From contig CM039464.1 of the NCBI GenBank assembly GCA_022414725.1, forward strand, positions 29,323,433 through 29,387,432: a stretch of DNA of 64,000 nt. Direction: 5' to 3'. The notes below the pieces were generated by a model. The model was given only the letters and a program-made list of their open reading frames with translations. It did not search any database and had not been told where the DNA came from. Below, in pieces: positions 1-11,422 of the stretch. The stretch's first letter is position 1, and each line of letters begins with the position of its first letter. Source of the stretch: Microglena sp. YARC. Lineage: Eukaryota; Chlorophyta; Chlorophyceae; Chlamydomonadales; Chlamydomonadaceae. The position numbers and the translations under genes are program-made.

Positions 1-405
1 GTTTCATGTTGTTCGATGGCCAGATCCCGGTGGTGCCAGGTCTGCCTCGGGGTCTTGGGTCTTGGTTCTTGGGTCTTGGGTCTTGGGTTCTAGGTTTCAT
101 GTTGTTAGATGGCCAGATCCCGGTGGTGCCAGGTCTGCCTCGGGGTCTTGGGTCTTGGGTCGTGGGTCTTGGGTTCTAGTTTCATGTTGTTCGATGGCCA
201 GATCCCGGTGGTGCCAGGTCTGCCTCGGGGTCTTGGGTCTTGGGTCTTGGGTCTTGGGTTCTAGGTTTCATGTTGTTCGATGGCCAGATCCCGGTGGTGC
301 CAGGTCTGCCTCGGGGTCTTGGGTCTTGGGTCTTGGGTTCTAGGTTTCATGTTGTTCGATGGCCAGATACCGGTGGTGCCAGGTCTGCCTCGGGGTCTTG
401 GTTTT
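1..405. repeat. G-rich minisatellite inside retrotransposon, copy 1
   Basis: Units of about 75-95 bp contain TCATGTTGTTCGATGGCCAG followed by runs of the hexamer GGTCTT/GGGTCT. The number of hexamers differs between units. The minus strand reads as proline-rich repeats (KTQDPRP). The array continues beyond the left window edge. Confidence 0.85.
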
Positions 406-409
406 TCTT

Positions 410-620
410 GGTGACTTGTTACACCTCAGGGTTTTGGTATACCCTAGGACTGATGGCTTGGACTCGTTACACCTTAGGGACTTTGTACACCCTAGGACTG
501 ATGGCTTGAGACTCGTTACACCTCAGGGTTTTGGTATACCCTAGGACTGATGGCTTGGACTCGTTACACCTTAGGGACTTTGTACACCCCACTACCCTAG
601 GACTGATGGCTTGGAACGCA
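410..620. repeat. Second minisatellite block, copy 1
   Basis: About 90-bp units hold the words CCTAGGACTGATGGCTTG and GTTACACCT(C/T)AGGG. The same block recurs at 4215-4420 in copy 2. Confidence 0.8.
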
Positions 621-977
621 CAACTGGATATTTCGGGAGATGGGTCAAGGGACAGAAGTGTGTAGTACGTTTTTTCTACCTTTGCGGATAGACAAAACGG
701 ACACAACACCCGCTTTTTCCAACTCTGCCCTTGAGGATACAACGTAGTGGATGGTTGTTTTGTTCCTTATGCTGCCCTTGAGGATGAAATATTGGTGATA
801 TTGTACCTTTCTTGGCTCGAGGATAGAACGTAGTGGATGGTTCTTTTGTTCCTTTATCCGGACGTCATGTACATGATCGAGACGGCAGTTTCAGATTTCA
901 CTACCAAATGCGTGCCGGGGAGATAACTTCCTGTTGTACCTCCCATAGCCCCATCGGCGGTTTTGGGCCTCCCTATA

Positions 978-1030
978 TGGGCACTCTTGAGTCCAATGTC
1001 CAAGCTCTCGGCAACGGAAACACCCGTCAT
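978..1030 (-). other. CCHC zinc knuckle of gag (frame-shifted from the main gag frame)
   Basis: The minus strand encodes CFRCRELGHWTQEC, a perfect C-x2-C-x4-H-x4-C nucleocapsid zinc knuckle, known in retrotransposon gag proteins for binding template RNA. It lies in a different frame from the upstream gag frame. The matching stretch of copy 2 has a one-base deletion inside the knuckle (about 4790). Confidence 0.75.
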
Positions 1031-1041
1031 TGGCCCGCAAG

Positions 1042-1521
1042 TTATTCCCTGCCCTCCGGGGTCAAAGGAGGAAGGGTCGTGCCATGCCCGTTCCTGTCTC
1101 CCTGCCTAGTTGAGCTTGGGAAGTACCCTTGTCGAATTGGGCTTGGGTTTTGTCCCCGCCTACTCGCATTTGGGTGTTGCCTCAATTGCTCGTGCATCTC
1201 TTGACCAACTTCTTCTCTCACGGCTTGGATGATCTGGAACATCTGATGCGGATCCAAGTGAAAAAATTGTTGATGCGGAGGTTGTTGAGGTTGATGCGCA
1301 TCATCCTCCATGTTATCCATGGTGACATCCTTTTGCCGGGGTTGGATGTCTAGAATCAATTGCTCCCTCAGGGCTTGCATGATTTGGGTTAGTTGGATTG
1401 GGTCTATGTGGGCGAAGTTCTGGAGTAGTTGACCGTTTCGGACAAGTGGCGCTTGGTCAGGTGTTTGCCCCACTTGCGGACATTGCTTAGCATTCACGTC
1501 TTTCATGCTCACGTCTTTCAT
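1042..1521 (-). CDS. gag-like protein of LTR retrotransposon, copy 1
   Basis: This 159-residue frame starts with two tandem MKDV/MKDVN motifs and carries an internal duplication of a helical segment: HIDPIQLTQIMQALREQL is followed about 50 residues later by HLDPHQMFQIIQAVREEV. Such amphipathic segments fit a capsid-type self-assembly region, though that role is inferred. The frame stops at 1042, and a CCHC zinc knuckle lies just beyond it in another frame (978-1030). Copy 2 lacks one A of the AATAAC run between the two regions, so the break looks like a one-base insertion here. The knuckle and the LTR context make gag the best call; the family (Gypsy or other) is not resolved. Confidence 0.6.
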   Translation of the reverse strand: MKDVSMKDVNAKQCPQVGQTPDQAPLVRNGQLLQNFAHIDPIQLTQIMQALREQLILDIQPRQKDVTMDNMEDDAHQPQQPPHQQFFHLDPHQMFQIIQAVREEVGQEMHEQLRQHPNASRRGQNPSPIRQGYFPSSTRQGDRNGHGTTLPPLTPEGRE

Positions 1522-3394
1522 GCTGAATCACAGGGGGTGTAGAGACGAGGAGCGGAGGGGAGAGTAACGTTTACCAAGGCTGGTAAACTTGTAGCCCTAG
1601 CTCGGCTTGTAGTCCAAGGGCTCTAGCTAATTCCTTCATATTTTCTATTTTAATGATATCTAGCTCCATGCGTCTTTGAAGGCCATGAGACTTGGTTGGG
1701 GGCTTGGCTAGGGCGAGAGGGCTGCGCGCTACCGGCATGTGGCCAGAGAGATGTCTAGCACTTCCGTATATTCTCCCGTGGACTGGCTGGCGAGCGCAGG
1801 CGTAGACTACGCCGCGTAGTAAGCGACTGGTAGTCAGAGGGGTGGCCACGTGATAGCGGTTGGCTTTGAGTCACTCCAGGGGTATTGCTTCCAGGGGTAC
1901 GAAAACTGTCACGGATAGTAAGCGTCCATAGAGAAAGGGACGATCACGTGATTTTTGCTCTTGGTCTCAAGTGTCTTCAAGGGTATCGTTTGCAGGGGGA
2001 CACAAATTATGTCACGGGTAGTAAGCGCAACGTGTTGGGAAGATCACGTGATATGCGCTTGGTCTCGAGTGACTGCAAGTGTAAGGAGAGGTGCAGGGAG
2101 GCCTCGCGAGCGTGTGGATCGGACCAGACTACCGGACCAAGTGTAACACTGATGATTTGGTTGCTATGGTGCGCGCTTTTAGAGTGACCTACAATACAAC
2201 AGTAACACACTGACTGATAAGCAGACGAGTATGGTATTGCTACACTCTGACTAACACAGGTGTACTTCTCTTACTTTCTACACGAGTGAACCAGACTGGT
2301 CTGCGACACTGGTGACTAATCCCACGTAGGCAGGAAAGATAGGCACGGGCTTAGATCCGTACTTCTCAAGGGGGAGGGTGTCGTACGTCGACGAGTAACA
2401 CGAAATCCGTGCCTACGGCAGGATAGACAGCGAGCGCTATTACTTGCTCGTACTGCTTCAGGGGGCCCTAGCTAATTCCGTCTATGATAGGAAAGAGAGA
2501 AACGGCGCTAACACTCGTAACTTTCCAGGGGGAATTAATCTAATTCCGAGCCTAAGTGCGGGGATCAGGAAATAGCCCACTAAGGTACGTACTTCGCAGA
2601 GTGTCTAGGATATCTAGGGTAACCAGGGGCTTGGGGGCCGGGACAAGGATATGTCGCTGTTGCCGGGCTAGGGTCTTCAGGGTCTTGGCAAGTCAGGGTC
2701 TTGGGTCGCGACAGGGGTATGTCCGGCAGGGCGATGCGGGACTCAAGAGCAAACTCACGTAGAGGGAGACGGGGACAGGGACTTGGCACAGGGGATGACT
2801 TTAGGTTGACTCAGCGTTACAAAGCGTGAATCAAGACATAAGTAAAGAACAGAGTTGCGGGTTATCATTATAGGCCTCAGCAGGGCGGCGAAACTAGGTT
2901 ACATAAAACATGGCTTAGCCCTTCAATTGGCGGCGAAACTAGATCTCAGATCGGGCCTTGGACGGACCCCTACAAATGCGACGGAACCTTCGACAAGTCC
3001 GCGCCCTAATTACTACTCGAATCTCTCATATCTGACTGTACTGCGCTACGTGCGCGTATCTTTGTGTCACACCCGAATCGTGGTGTAACACTCACCCCCA
3101 CTACCTCAAGCAAATGATGCCCTCATCATTAGAACTGAACCCTAGGACTATGCTACTAGGTGAAAAAACAAAAAACATTACATTAATCTAGGCTTGGATC
3201 TTGGACTTGAAATCTTGGACTCGGACTTGGATCTTGGAAACTTGGACTTATTACTAACTTATCTACTATGTACGTAAAGTGCAGGTACTTGTATTAGGGT
3301 CCTATGCTACTACAACCGTTCTATTTAGTCCAAAAAAATATTCCTTGGGGGGCACGGGTGAGTACAAAAAAAACTAAATAGAATGTAGTCCACA

Positions 3395-3991
3395 TCAAGG
3401 CGCACGCCTGGGGCGTGAGCTGGTGCCAGGTAGGCGGTGAGGTCGCTGGTGGCTGTTACCATCAGTGTCCTCGTAGTCCTCGCCCTGCTGGTTGTTGAGC
3501 AAGGGCAGGAGGGGGGACTCATTGTCCATGGGCTCTTCAGTAACCCTGGTGTAGGGCCCTGGTGGCACAAAGTGTCCGGGTGTGCAGTGCGGCAAGCATT
3601 GTATCAAGACTGGAGCTTGAGCTACAAGTGTGGGTCTAAGACAACTCATGGCTCGTATCAATTTTTTTTTCCAGGGTCTAGACGTCTCTAGTTCCATTTT
3701 TTTTCTTTTTTTTCTTCTAGGTAAATCATGTGTTCGAGGCCAGATCCCGGTGGTGCCAGGTCTGCTCGGGGTCTTGGGTCTTGGGTCGTGGGTCTTGGGT
3801 TCTAGTTTCATGTTGTTCGATGGCCAGATCCGGTGGTGCCAGGTCTGCCTCGGGGGTCTTGGGTCTTGGTTCTTGGGTCTTGGGTCTTGGGTTCTAGGTT
3901 TCATGTTGTTAGATGGCCAGATCCCGGTGGGTGCCAGGTCTGCCTCGGGGTCTTGGGTCTTGGGTCGTGGGTCTTGGGTTCTAGGTTTCAT
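3395..3991 (-). CDS. Open frame through minisatellite and internal tail of the retrotransposon
   Basis: This 198-residue minus-strand frame begins in the minisatellite (repeated TQDPRPKTQDP) and runs into unique sequence with words such as VTEEPMDNESPLLPLLNNQQ and GEDYEDTDGN. The acidic end just upstream of the polypurine tract could be the C-terminus of the element's protein. No enzyme motif is visible. It may be only a chance open frame. Confidence 0.3.
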   Translation of the reverse strand: MKPRTQDPRPKTQDPEADLAPTGIWPSNNMKPRTQDPRPKNQDPRPPRQTWHHRIWPSNNMKLEPKTHDPRPKTPSRPGTTGIWPRTHDLPRRKKRKKMELETSRPWKKKLIRAMSCLRPTLVAQAPVLIQCLPHCTPGHFVPPGPYTRVTEEPMDNESPLLPLLNNQQGEDYEDTDGNSHQRPHRLPGTSSRPRRAP

Positions 3992-4215
3992 GTTGTTCGA
4001 TGGCCAGATCCGGTGGTGCCAGGTCTGCCTCGGGGTCTTGGGTCTGGGTCTTGGGTCTTGGGTTTAGGTTTTCATGTTGTTCGATGGCCAGATCCCGGTG
4101 GTGCCAGGTCTGCCTCGGGGTCTTGGGTCTTGGGTCTTGGGTTCTAGGTTTCATGTTGTTCGATGGCCAGATACCGGTGGTGCCAGGTCTGCCTCGGGGT
4201 CTTGGTTTTCTTGGT
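3727..4215. repeat. G-rich minisatellite, copy 2
   Basis: Same units as at the window start. Several units have lost single bases (GATCCGG for GATCCCGG), in line with the excess of one-base deletions in this copy. Confidence 0.85.
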
Positions 4216-4739
4216 GACTTGTTACACCTCAGGGTTTTGGTATACCTAGGACTGATGGCTTGGACTCGTTACACCTTAGGGACTTTGTACACCCTAGGAC
4301 TGATGGCTTGAGACTCGTTACACCTCAGGGTTTGGTATACCCTAGGACTGATGGCTTGGACTCGTTACACCTTAGGGACTTTGTACACCCCACTACCTAG
4401 GACTGATGGCTTGGAACGCACAACTGGATATTTCGGGAGATGGGTCAAGGGACAGAAGTGTGTAGTACGTTTTTTTTCTACCTTTGCGGATAGACAAAAC
4501 GGACACAACACCCGCTTTTTCCAACTCTGCCCTTGAGGATACAACGTAGTGGATGGTTGTTTTTTCCTTATGCTGCCCTTGAGGATGGAATATTGGTGAT
4601 ATTGTACCTTTCTTGGCTCGAGGATAGAACGTAGTGGATGGTTCTTTTGTTCCTTTATCGGACGTCATGTACATGATCGAGACGGCAGTTTCAGATTTCA
4701 CTACAAATGCGTGCGGGGAGATAACTTCCTGTTGTACCT

Positions 4740-5300
4740 CCATAGCCCCATCGGCGGTTTTGGGCCTCCCTATATGGGCACTCTTGAGTCAATGTCCAAG
4801 CTCTCGGCAACGGAAACACCCGTCATTGGCCGCAAGTATTCCTGCCCTCCGGGGTCAAAGGAGGAAGGGTCGTGCCATGCCCGTTCCTGTCTCCCTGCCT
4901 AGTTGAGCTTGGGAAGTACCCTTGTCGAATTGGGCTTGGGTTTTGTCCCGCCTACTCGCATTTGGGTGTTGCTCAATTGCTCGTGCATCTCTTGACCAAC
5001 TTCTTCTCTCACGGCTTGGATGATCTGGAACATCTGATGCGGATCCAAGTGAAAAAATTGTTGATGCGGAGGTTGTTGAGTTGATGCGCATCATCCTCCA
5101 TGTTATCCATGGTGACATCCTTTTGCCGGGGTTGGATGTCTAGAATCAATTGCTCCCTCAGGCTTGCATGATTTGGGTTAGTTGGATTGGGTCTATGTGG
5201 GCGAAGTTCTGGAGTAGTTGACCGTTTTCGGACAAGTGGCGCTTGGTCAGGTGTTTGCCCCACTTGCGGACATTGCTTAGCATTCACGTCCTTTCATGCT
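4740..5300 (-). pseudogene. gag copy 2, broken by several one-base deletions
   Basis: The region matches the gag and knuckle of copy 1, but the frame is cut into pieces (5287-5009 and 5118-4855). Most breaks are losses of one base from runs of two or three, for example GTTGCTCAA for GTTGCCTCAA and GAGTTGATG for GAGGTTGATG. These could be true decay or uncorrected long-read errors. Confidence 0.6.
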
Positions 5301-7155
5301 CACGTCTTTCATGCTGAATCACAGGGGGTGTAGAGACGAGGAGCGGAGGGAGAGTAACGTTTACCAAGGCTGGTAAACTTGTAGCCCTAGCTCGGCTTGT
5401 AGTCCAAGGGCTCTAGCTAATTCCTTCATATTTTCTATTTTAATGATATCTAGCTCCATGCGTCTTTGAAGGACTTTTTTTTTGACTTGGTTGGGGGCTT
5501 GGCTAGGGCGAGAGGGCTGCGCGCTACCGGCATGTGGCCAGAGAGATGTCTAGCACTTCCGTATATTCTCCCGTGGACTGGCTGGCGAGCGCAGGCGTAG
5601 ACTACGCCGCGTAGTAAGCGCCGCGTAGTAAGCGACTAGTAGTCAGAGGGGTGGCCACGTGATAGCGGTTGGCTTTGAGTCACTCCAGGGGTATTGCTTC
5701 CAGGGGTACGAAAACTGTCACGGATAGTAAGCGTCCATAGAGAAAGGGACGATCACGTGATTTTTGCTCTTGGTCTCAAGTGTCTTCAAGGGTATCGTTT
5801 GCAGGGGGACACAAATTGTCACGGGTAGTAAGCGCAACGTGTTGGGAAGATCACGTGATATGCGCTTGGTCTCGAGTGACTGCAAGTGTAAGGAGAGGTG
5901 CAGGGAGGCCTCGCGAGCGTGTGGATCGGACCAGACTACCGGACCAAGTGTAACACTGATGATTTGGTTGCTATGGTGCGCGCTTTTAGAGTGACCTACA
6001 ATACAACAGTAACACACTGACTGATAAGCAGACGAGTATGGTATTGCTACACTCTGACTAACACAGGTGTACTTCTCTTACTTTCTACACGAGTGAACCA
6101 GACTGGTCTGCGACACTGGTGACTAATCCCACGTAAGCAGAAAGATAGGCACGGGGCTTAGATCCGTACTTCTCAAGGGGGAGGGTGTCGTACGTCGACG
6201 AGTAACACGAAATCCGTGCCTACGGCAGGATAGACAGCCGAGCGCTATTACTTGCTCGTACTGCTCAGGGGGCCCTAGCTAATTCCGTCTATGATAGGAA
6301 AGAGAGAAACGGCGCTAACACTCGTAACTTTCCAGGGGGAATTAATCTAATTCCGAGCCTAAGTGCGGGGATCAGGAAATAGCCCACTAAGGTACGTACT
6401 TCGCAGAGTGTCTAGGATATCTAGGGTAACCAGGGGCTTGGGGGCCGGGACAAGGATATGTCGCTGTTGCCGGGCTGGGGTCTTCAGGGTCTTGGCAAGT
6501 CAGGGTCTTGGTCGCGACAGGGGTATGTCGACAGGGCGATGCGGGACTCAAGGGCAAACTCACGTAGAGGGAGACGGGGACAGGGACTTGGCACAGGGGA
6601 TGACTTCAGGTTGACTCAGCGTTACAAAGCGTGAATCAAGACATAAGTAAAGAACAGAGTTGCGGGTTATCAGTTTATAGGCCTCAGCAGGGCGGCGAAA
6701 CTAGGTTACATAAAACATGGCTTGGCCCTTCAATTGGCGGCGAAACTAGATCTCAGATCGGGACCTTGGACGGACCCCTACAAATGCGACGGAACCTTCG
6801 ACAAGTCCGCGCCCTAATTACTACTCGAATCTCTCATATCTGACTGTACTGCGCTACGTGCGCGTATCTTTGTGTCACACCCGAATCGTGGTGTAACAGC
6901 AGCGGGAGGTTGTCCTGGCCAGAGTTTAAGAGATCGAGAAGGCAAATTCCTTTGAGTCTGCTTCGAATCTAGTCCTCATCTGCGCCAATGATGGAGGTGA
7001 AACGCAGTGTTGTTGCGGCAATTGACAACTTCAGAAAGCAATTGCAGCTCTTGCACACTCATCTGCGCCTGTCTATATCTTAGGATGATAAATCGAAAAG
7101 GGCACCGCTATATTATGCCTTAAACGATATCATTGACGTCAGCAAGGCTGGGGAA

Positions 7156-7182
7156 CGGACCCCCCTCGCAAGGGGGGGTCCG
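7156..7182. repeat. Short GC-rich hairpin
   Basis: CGGACCCCCCT and AGGGGGGGTCCG form an inverted repeat around a four-base loop. Apart from this and the palindrome below, 6898-7430 shows no gene. Confidence 0.7.
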
Positions 7183-7343
7183 TAGTGCAGCATCTCAGGA
7201 CTTGGTCGAATTCCGTTGACTTGGCACTTGCGCGAATTTCAATTGCGCAAATTAAGAGACCTGAGAGTGGTGGGGTAGGTGCGATTGTCCCACTGGTAGT
7301 CCTGCCTTGGTATGGAGGCAGCGATATGGGAGTTGCCAGGGCA

Positions 7344-7405
7344 ATTCCGAACCCCCCTAACTGTCGGATCCCCTAGTAGGGGATCCGACAGTTAGGGTTC
7401 GGAAT
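7344..7405. repeat. Near-perfect 62-bp palindrome
   Basis: ATTCCGAACCC... on the left is mirrored by ...GGGTTCGGAAT on the right, meeting at CCTAGTAGG. The arms are about 30 bases, differ only by three extra C on the left, and the loop is one base. Such a structure could be a foldback element or a strong hairpin near the start of the kinase gene. Confidence 0.8.
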
Positions 7406-7699
7406 CATCGCCAGCTGGCGGTACCTTACTGTGCGTGACGCCTGTCTGTGCATATGTGCTGTGTTTGCATTTGCGTACCTGGAACTTGCGGGAGCAAAAC
7501 CACATGTTTTTGTGCCGGTCACGAGGCCGGTCGCGAAGAACAGCAGACTTGAAGTACTGTACAGCCCCCTGGGCACAACGACCTCCTCAAGCCACGCCGA
7601 CCTTGCATGTACATTTCTCTGTGGATTCCTCTCTTTCTGTAGACCTGTATCGAGGAACGGTTCGAAGATTCTACAGCATAAACGGCACGCTCAACGGCG

Positions 7700-8127
7700 T
7701 TGTCAGGATTACTGGCAGCACCGGCAGAAGTAGACATAGGTAGTAGAAACGATACAAGAACCGGAGGATTGAGGGAGCTGACCCGCGCTAAGGCTCAATC
7801 GCGCAGAGGCTTGGTGGCATATCTACGGTGCAGCATCATGAGGCAATTGCAGATTCCTGACAGGTCTGGCTTCCCTCTGAACCGGGTAGCAAGTTGGAGA
7901 GTGATTATGCTGTCGGTGCTTGCTGCTGTCTTGCTGAGGAAAACTTTACTTTTTTCGAATCAAGTATCAGCGACCTTCGACATATGGATCGTGATATCCC
8001 TCTTCATACTAGTAGCGAATACCTGCTGCTGTGCTTTCCTTGCCGTTAGCTGCATCGCGGGACCTGAGGATTCGCAAGCTGATGGTTTCGTCTACGGATT
8101 TGTGCACCTATCGGTTTTCTGCGCCAG
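7700..8127 (+). CDS. Putative membrane exon of the kinase gene
   Basis: The open frame ends at a good donor (GCCAG|GTAAGT, 8127/8128). Its last part has two hydrophobic stretches: one around VIMLSVLAAVLL and one around WIVISLFILVANTCCCAFL, each long enough to cross a membrane. The donor phase fits the exon at 8223. The start is not known; other open frames at 7431-7740 overlap it and could be part of an ectodomain. Confidence 0.45.
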
Positions 8128-9120
8128 GTAAGTGATTCCATTGGTATTGTAGTTTTCCCCAGCTTGGCTGTGCGTCAGCTCCCTCGAATGATTGGCTCTG
8201 ACACGCCCTTCCCTTGCTGCAGCGTCTTCTGTGAGCAGGACCTCGGATTTTCTTCCTTTGTCCATCTCATCAACACGACGCTACTCCTTATCGACTGTGG
8301 ACGTGACCTGATTGGTCGTCAGCCAATGAGCGAAATAGACGATGCACAGCAATGGGGGTGGTCACACTCAGAAGCTGTGTTGGAGTTGAAGCTACCTGCC
8401 GCAGGAGCTGTGATCGATTTAGCTGAACAAGAAAAGATGATATCCCAATGGCATGGATGCGGGGAAGATAGAGGCTCAGCAGCTGTCCCTGGGATAGGAA
8501 TGCAGGGCAGCAAGATGGTACTAGGTGAGAACCCCATGAGTTGGTGCTCTACGTTTTGCTGCAGTGGATATCTGAGATCTCAGGAGCAGCATGCATGTCT
8601 GTCTCGTCTTGCATGCAATTCCATACATGAAGGGAGATGAAGGCGCTTGCTATCTTTTGGTACAAAGGTTTAGTTTAACTAAATGATCTTTCCGCTTTCA
8701 GGCTGCTCACCGCCTGCGGGCAGAGCAAACATGGATATAGAAACGTTACTGCACGTCTATACCACACTCTTGCGTACAGAATGCAATCACATAGGTTCTT
8801 TTACCAACAGTGGTTCCTTGGCATGGAAATGAGGATGGGTTTGAGTATGAGGCTTGTTCTAAGGCATCCAAGTTTCCTGCCCTGGGGTCCATCTGGGCTG
8901 GGCCAGGCTTGGCATGACTTGGGTATGTCTGGCATAAAGGTGTTACCAATGAGTAAGGTACTAGTCGTCCTGCCACTCATTGTTAGAGACTGGATCAGGG
9001 ACAAGGGATCGGTCTTAGATATCAATTTAACTCCCACAGTCCGCATGGCAGCTGGTACAGGGAGGGATGGGGCAACAGAAGTTAGCAAGGACATCTCATC
9101 ATTCACAATCAGAGCAGAAA

Positions 9121-9155
<35 letters not shown>

Positions 9156-9302
9156 ACACACACACACAAACTATGGAACAATAGAAACCAGCGTCCAGAA
9201 GGACATTTACTCGTTCACAATCCGAGCGAAAACATGTTTGGTGCCCCCCCCCACACCCCACACACACACCTACACACACACACACACACCCACATACATA
9301 CA

Positions 9303-9349
<47 letters not shown>

Positions 9350-10725
9350 TGGAACAATAAAAAACAGCGTCCAGAAGGACATTTACTCATTCACAATCCG
9401 AGCGAAAACATGTTTGGTGCCCCCACCCCCACCTCCCCCCACACACACACCTACACACACCCACACACCCACACACATACATACACACACACGCATACAC
9501 ACACACACACACACAACACACACACACAAACTAAAGAACAATGAAAAACAGCGTCCAGAAGGATATTTACTCGTTCACAACCCGGGCGAAACATGTTTGG
9601 TGCCCCCCTCCCACATACACACACATACACACACAAAGGAGCAGTGAAAATAACAGTGTCCAGAAGGGCATCTATTCATTCACAATCCGGGCGAAACATG
9701 CTTCGTACAAGGAAACTGTAGCAGTACACCAAGTCCCTATCCAAGGACAGGCGGCTGTAAAGTAATTTTCCGGTCAGGATAGGGACTGGCGGCCCTGGAT
9801 TCCCTGGCTAAGGCAGGCGGGAGGATATGATATCTCACAATTGAAGAGACGCGATGAACACTGGTTGCATACTGTGCTCTGTGTATGTATAAGTGAACGA
9901 ATGTTGTATATATGATAATTTATGTATGTATGTATGTATGTTGTATATAGACAACAGAACCAAGCCTCATTGATACGAGCACCTTGAGCGCATACCTGCT
10001 TAGTGCATTCTGTTGCACTGCCTGATCTTGTTTGCAACATAAGTGTATGAATGTTGTATGCTGTTACAGTCCAGGGGTAAACAAATAAGCTAAATTGACT
10101 TACCCAACCATGGGAGGAGGGGCTGAAACTAGAAGGCACTGATGAACTGAACGCCAAACAATTCTTTCACCGACGGGGGCCCTGAGTGATAATTTAATTC
10201 TACAATGAGTGCTGTAAGAAGGAATCTCCCGTTTCGACGATTGGCTCAATGGTTGAGTTCGTTGAAATCAGGCAGAAGGTGCTGCGTTCGAATTCCTAAG
10301 GGTGCGCCTTAGTGTTCGCGGTCGATGTCAACCGCCATGGTAGCTTTTTGCAGGTTAAGTAGCAGCCCGTTCCCTACCGCCATAGGACGAGGCTCCCTTA
10401 ACACCACGCCCCACCAGGCGTTACCATTACTTTGCTGTAAGAGAACAGATCACATAAACAGCAACACCTTACCCAGAGCAATAACTAGGGCTTACATATA
10501 ACTAGGGCTTACAGATTACTAGGGCTTACAGATTACTAGGGCTTTTAGATATCTAGGGCTTACAGATTACTAGGGCTTACAGATAAGTAGGGCTTACAGA
10601 TAACAGCCAACGGCAGGCCACGCCACGCCATGCTGGGCCTCACAGATCACACCATCAAGCCCTTCTCTCACAATTGCTTCGCTGCACGTCTTCTTTGCTT
10701 ATCTCCACAAAGGCGTAATTCCCCC

Positions 10726-10756
<31 letters not shown>

Positions 10757-11381
10757 ACCACACACACACGCACCCCACCCATCACCCCACCCACACCCAC
10801 ACAAACACACCCAGCCCCCAGCCTCCCCACCCACACCCACCCCTAAGGCGCAATCTTGGGCGCTGGATCTTATGGCAGAGTCTTTAAGGGCACTACCGCA
10901 TGTGGCCAGGAGTACGCTGTGAAGATCATAGATCACTCGGAGAGAGAACTGGAAGCTGTTGCTCGAGAGACAAGCATAGGGATCAAAATCAAGCACCCAA
11001 ATGTGGTGCAGACACTGCAGTTTTTCACCACGGTCAACAGAGGGGCAGTTGCACTACCAGCCCAGGTGATTTGGGGTTTTGTGTGCGTTGTTTTTGTGTG
11101 TGTGCGCTGTTTGTGTGTGTGTGTGATGTCTTTCACAATATGGGCTGCTTCAATCTGTATACATGGTGTTTTCTCTACTCTAATTCTCTATGTACAGTGA
11201 TTTATCACGGTCAACGGAGGGGCAGTTGCACAACCAGCCCAGGTAATATTGGGTTTTGTGTGTGTGTGTGTGTTGTTTTTGAGAGCTTGCTCTGTTTTTA
11301 TGTGTTATTTCTACTCTATTTCTCTATGTATGGTGATTCACCACGATTAACAGAGGGGCAGCTGCACTACCAGCCCATGTG

Positions 11382-11422
<41 letters not shown>

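Larger units (their letters stand above)
1..3093 (-). mobile_element. LTR retrotransposon segment, copy 1 (LTR and gag part)
   Basis: Read on the minus strand, this segment begins at 3093 with TGTTACACC, a typical LTR start, and runs through a roughly 1.5 kb non-coding stretch (LTR plus leader), a gag reading frame and then G-rich minisatellites that reach the window edge. It is almost the same as 3727-6897. The bases just outside it (3094-3107) read GTAGTGGGGGTGAG on the minus strand, a good polypurine tract, so this LTR probably serves as the 3' LTR of the neighbouring copy as well. No reverse transcriptase or integrase is visible. The internal end of the LTR and the primer-binding site could not be placed. 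Confidence 0.65.
3094..6897 (-). mobile_element. LTR retrotransposon copy 2, non-autonomous, sharing an LTR with copy 1
   Basis: On the minus strand it starts at 6897 with TGTTACACC, continues through LTR/leader, a broken gag, minisatellites, a short internal tail (3108-3726) and ends in the purine tract at 3094-3107, directly before the LTR start of copy 1. This LTR-internal-LTR-internal order is what recombination between LTRs, or tandem amplification, leaves behind. The outer flank at 6898 is unrelated sequence. The internal part is only about 0.6 kb after the minisatellite, so pol is absent. Against copy 1 it shows mostly one-base losses in short runs, one replaced stretch near 5472 and a small duplication near 5617. 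Confidence 0.6.

Noticed and set aside
833..1204. 123-residue plus-strand frame
   Set aside because: Shadow of the minus-strand gag and knuckle.
7431..7743. Two overlapping plus frames as a secreted ectodomain
   Set aside because: Both are open and one looks protein-like (YRGTVRRFYSINGTLNG), but no splice connection to the membrane exon could be shown, so they are not called separately.
8781..9647. 288-residue plus frame with histidine/threonine runs
   Set aside because: Mostly (CA)n and poly-C; only the short KDIYSFTIRA units are protein-like.
10230..10310. Functional tRNA gene
   Set aside because: Box A and B words are present, but the region continues into a conserved SINE body and recurs with target duplications.
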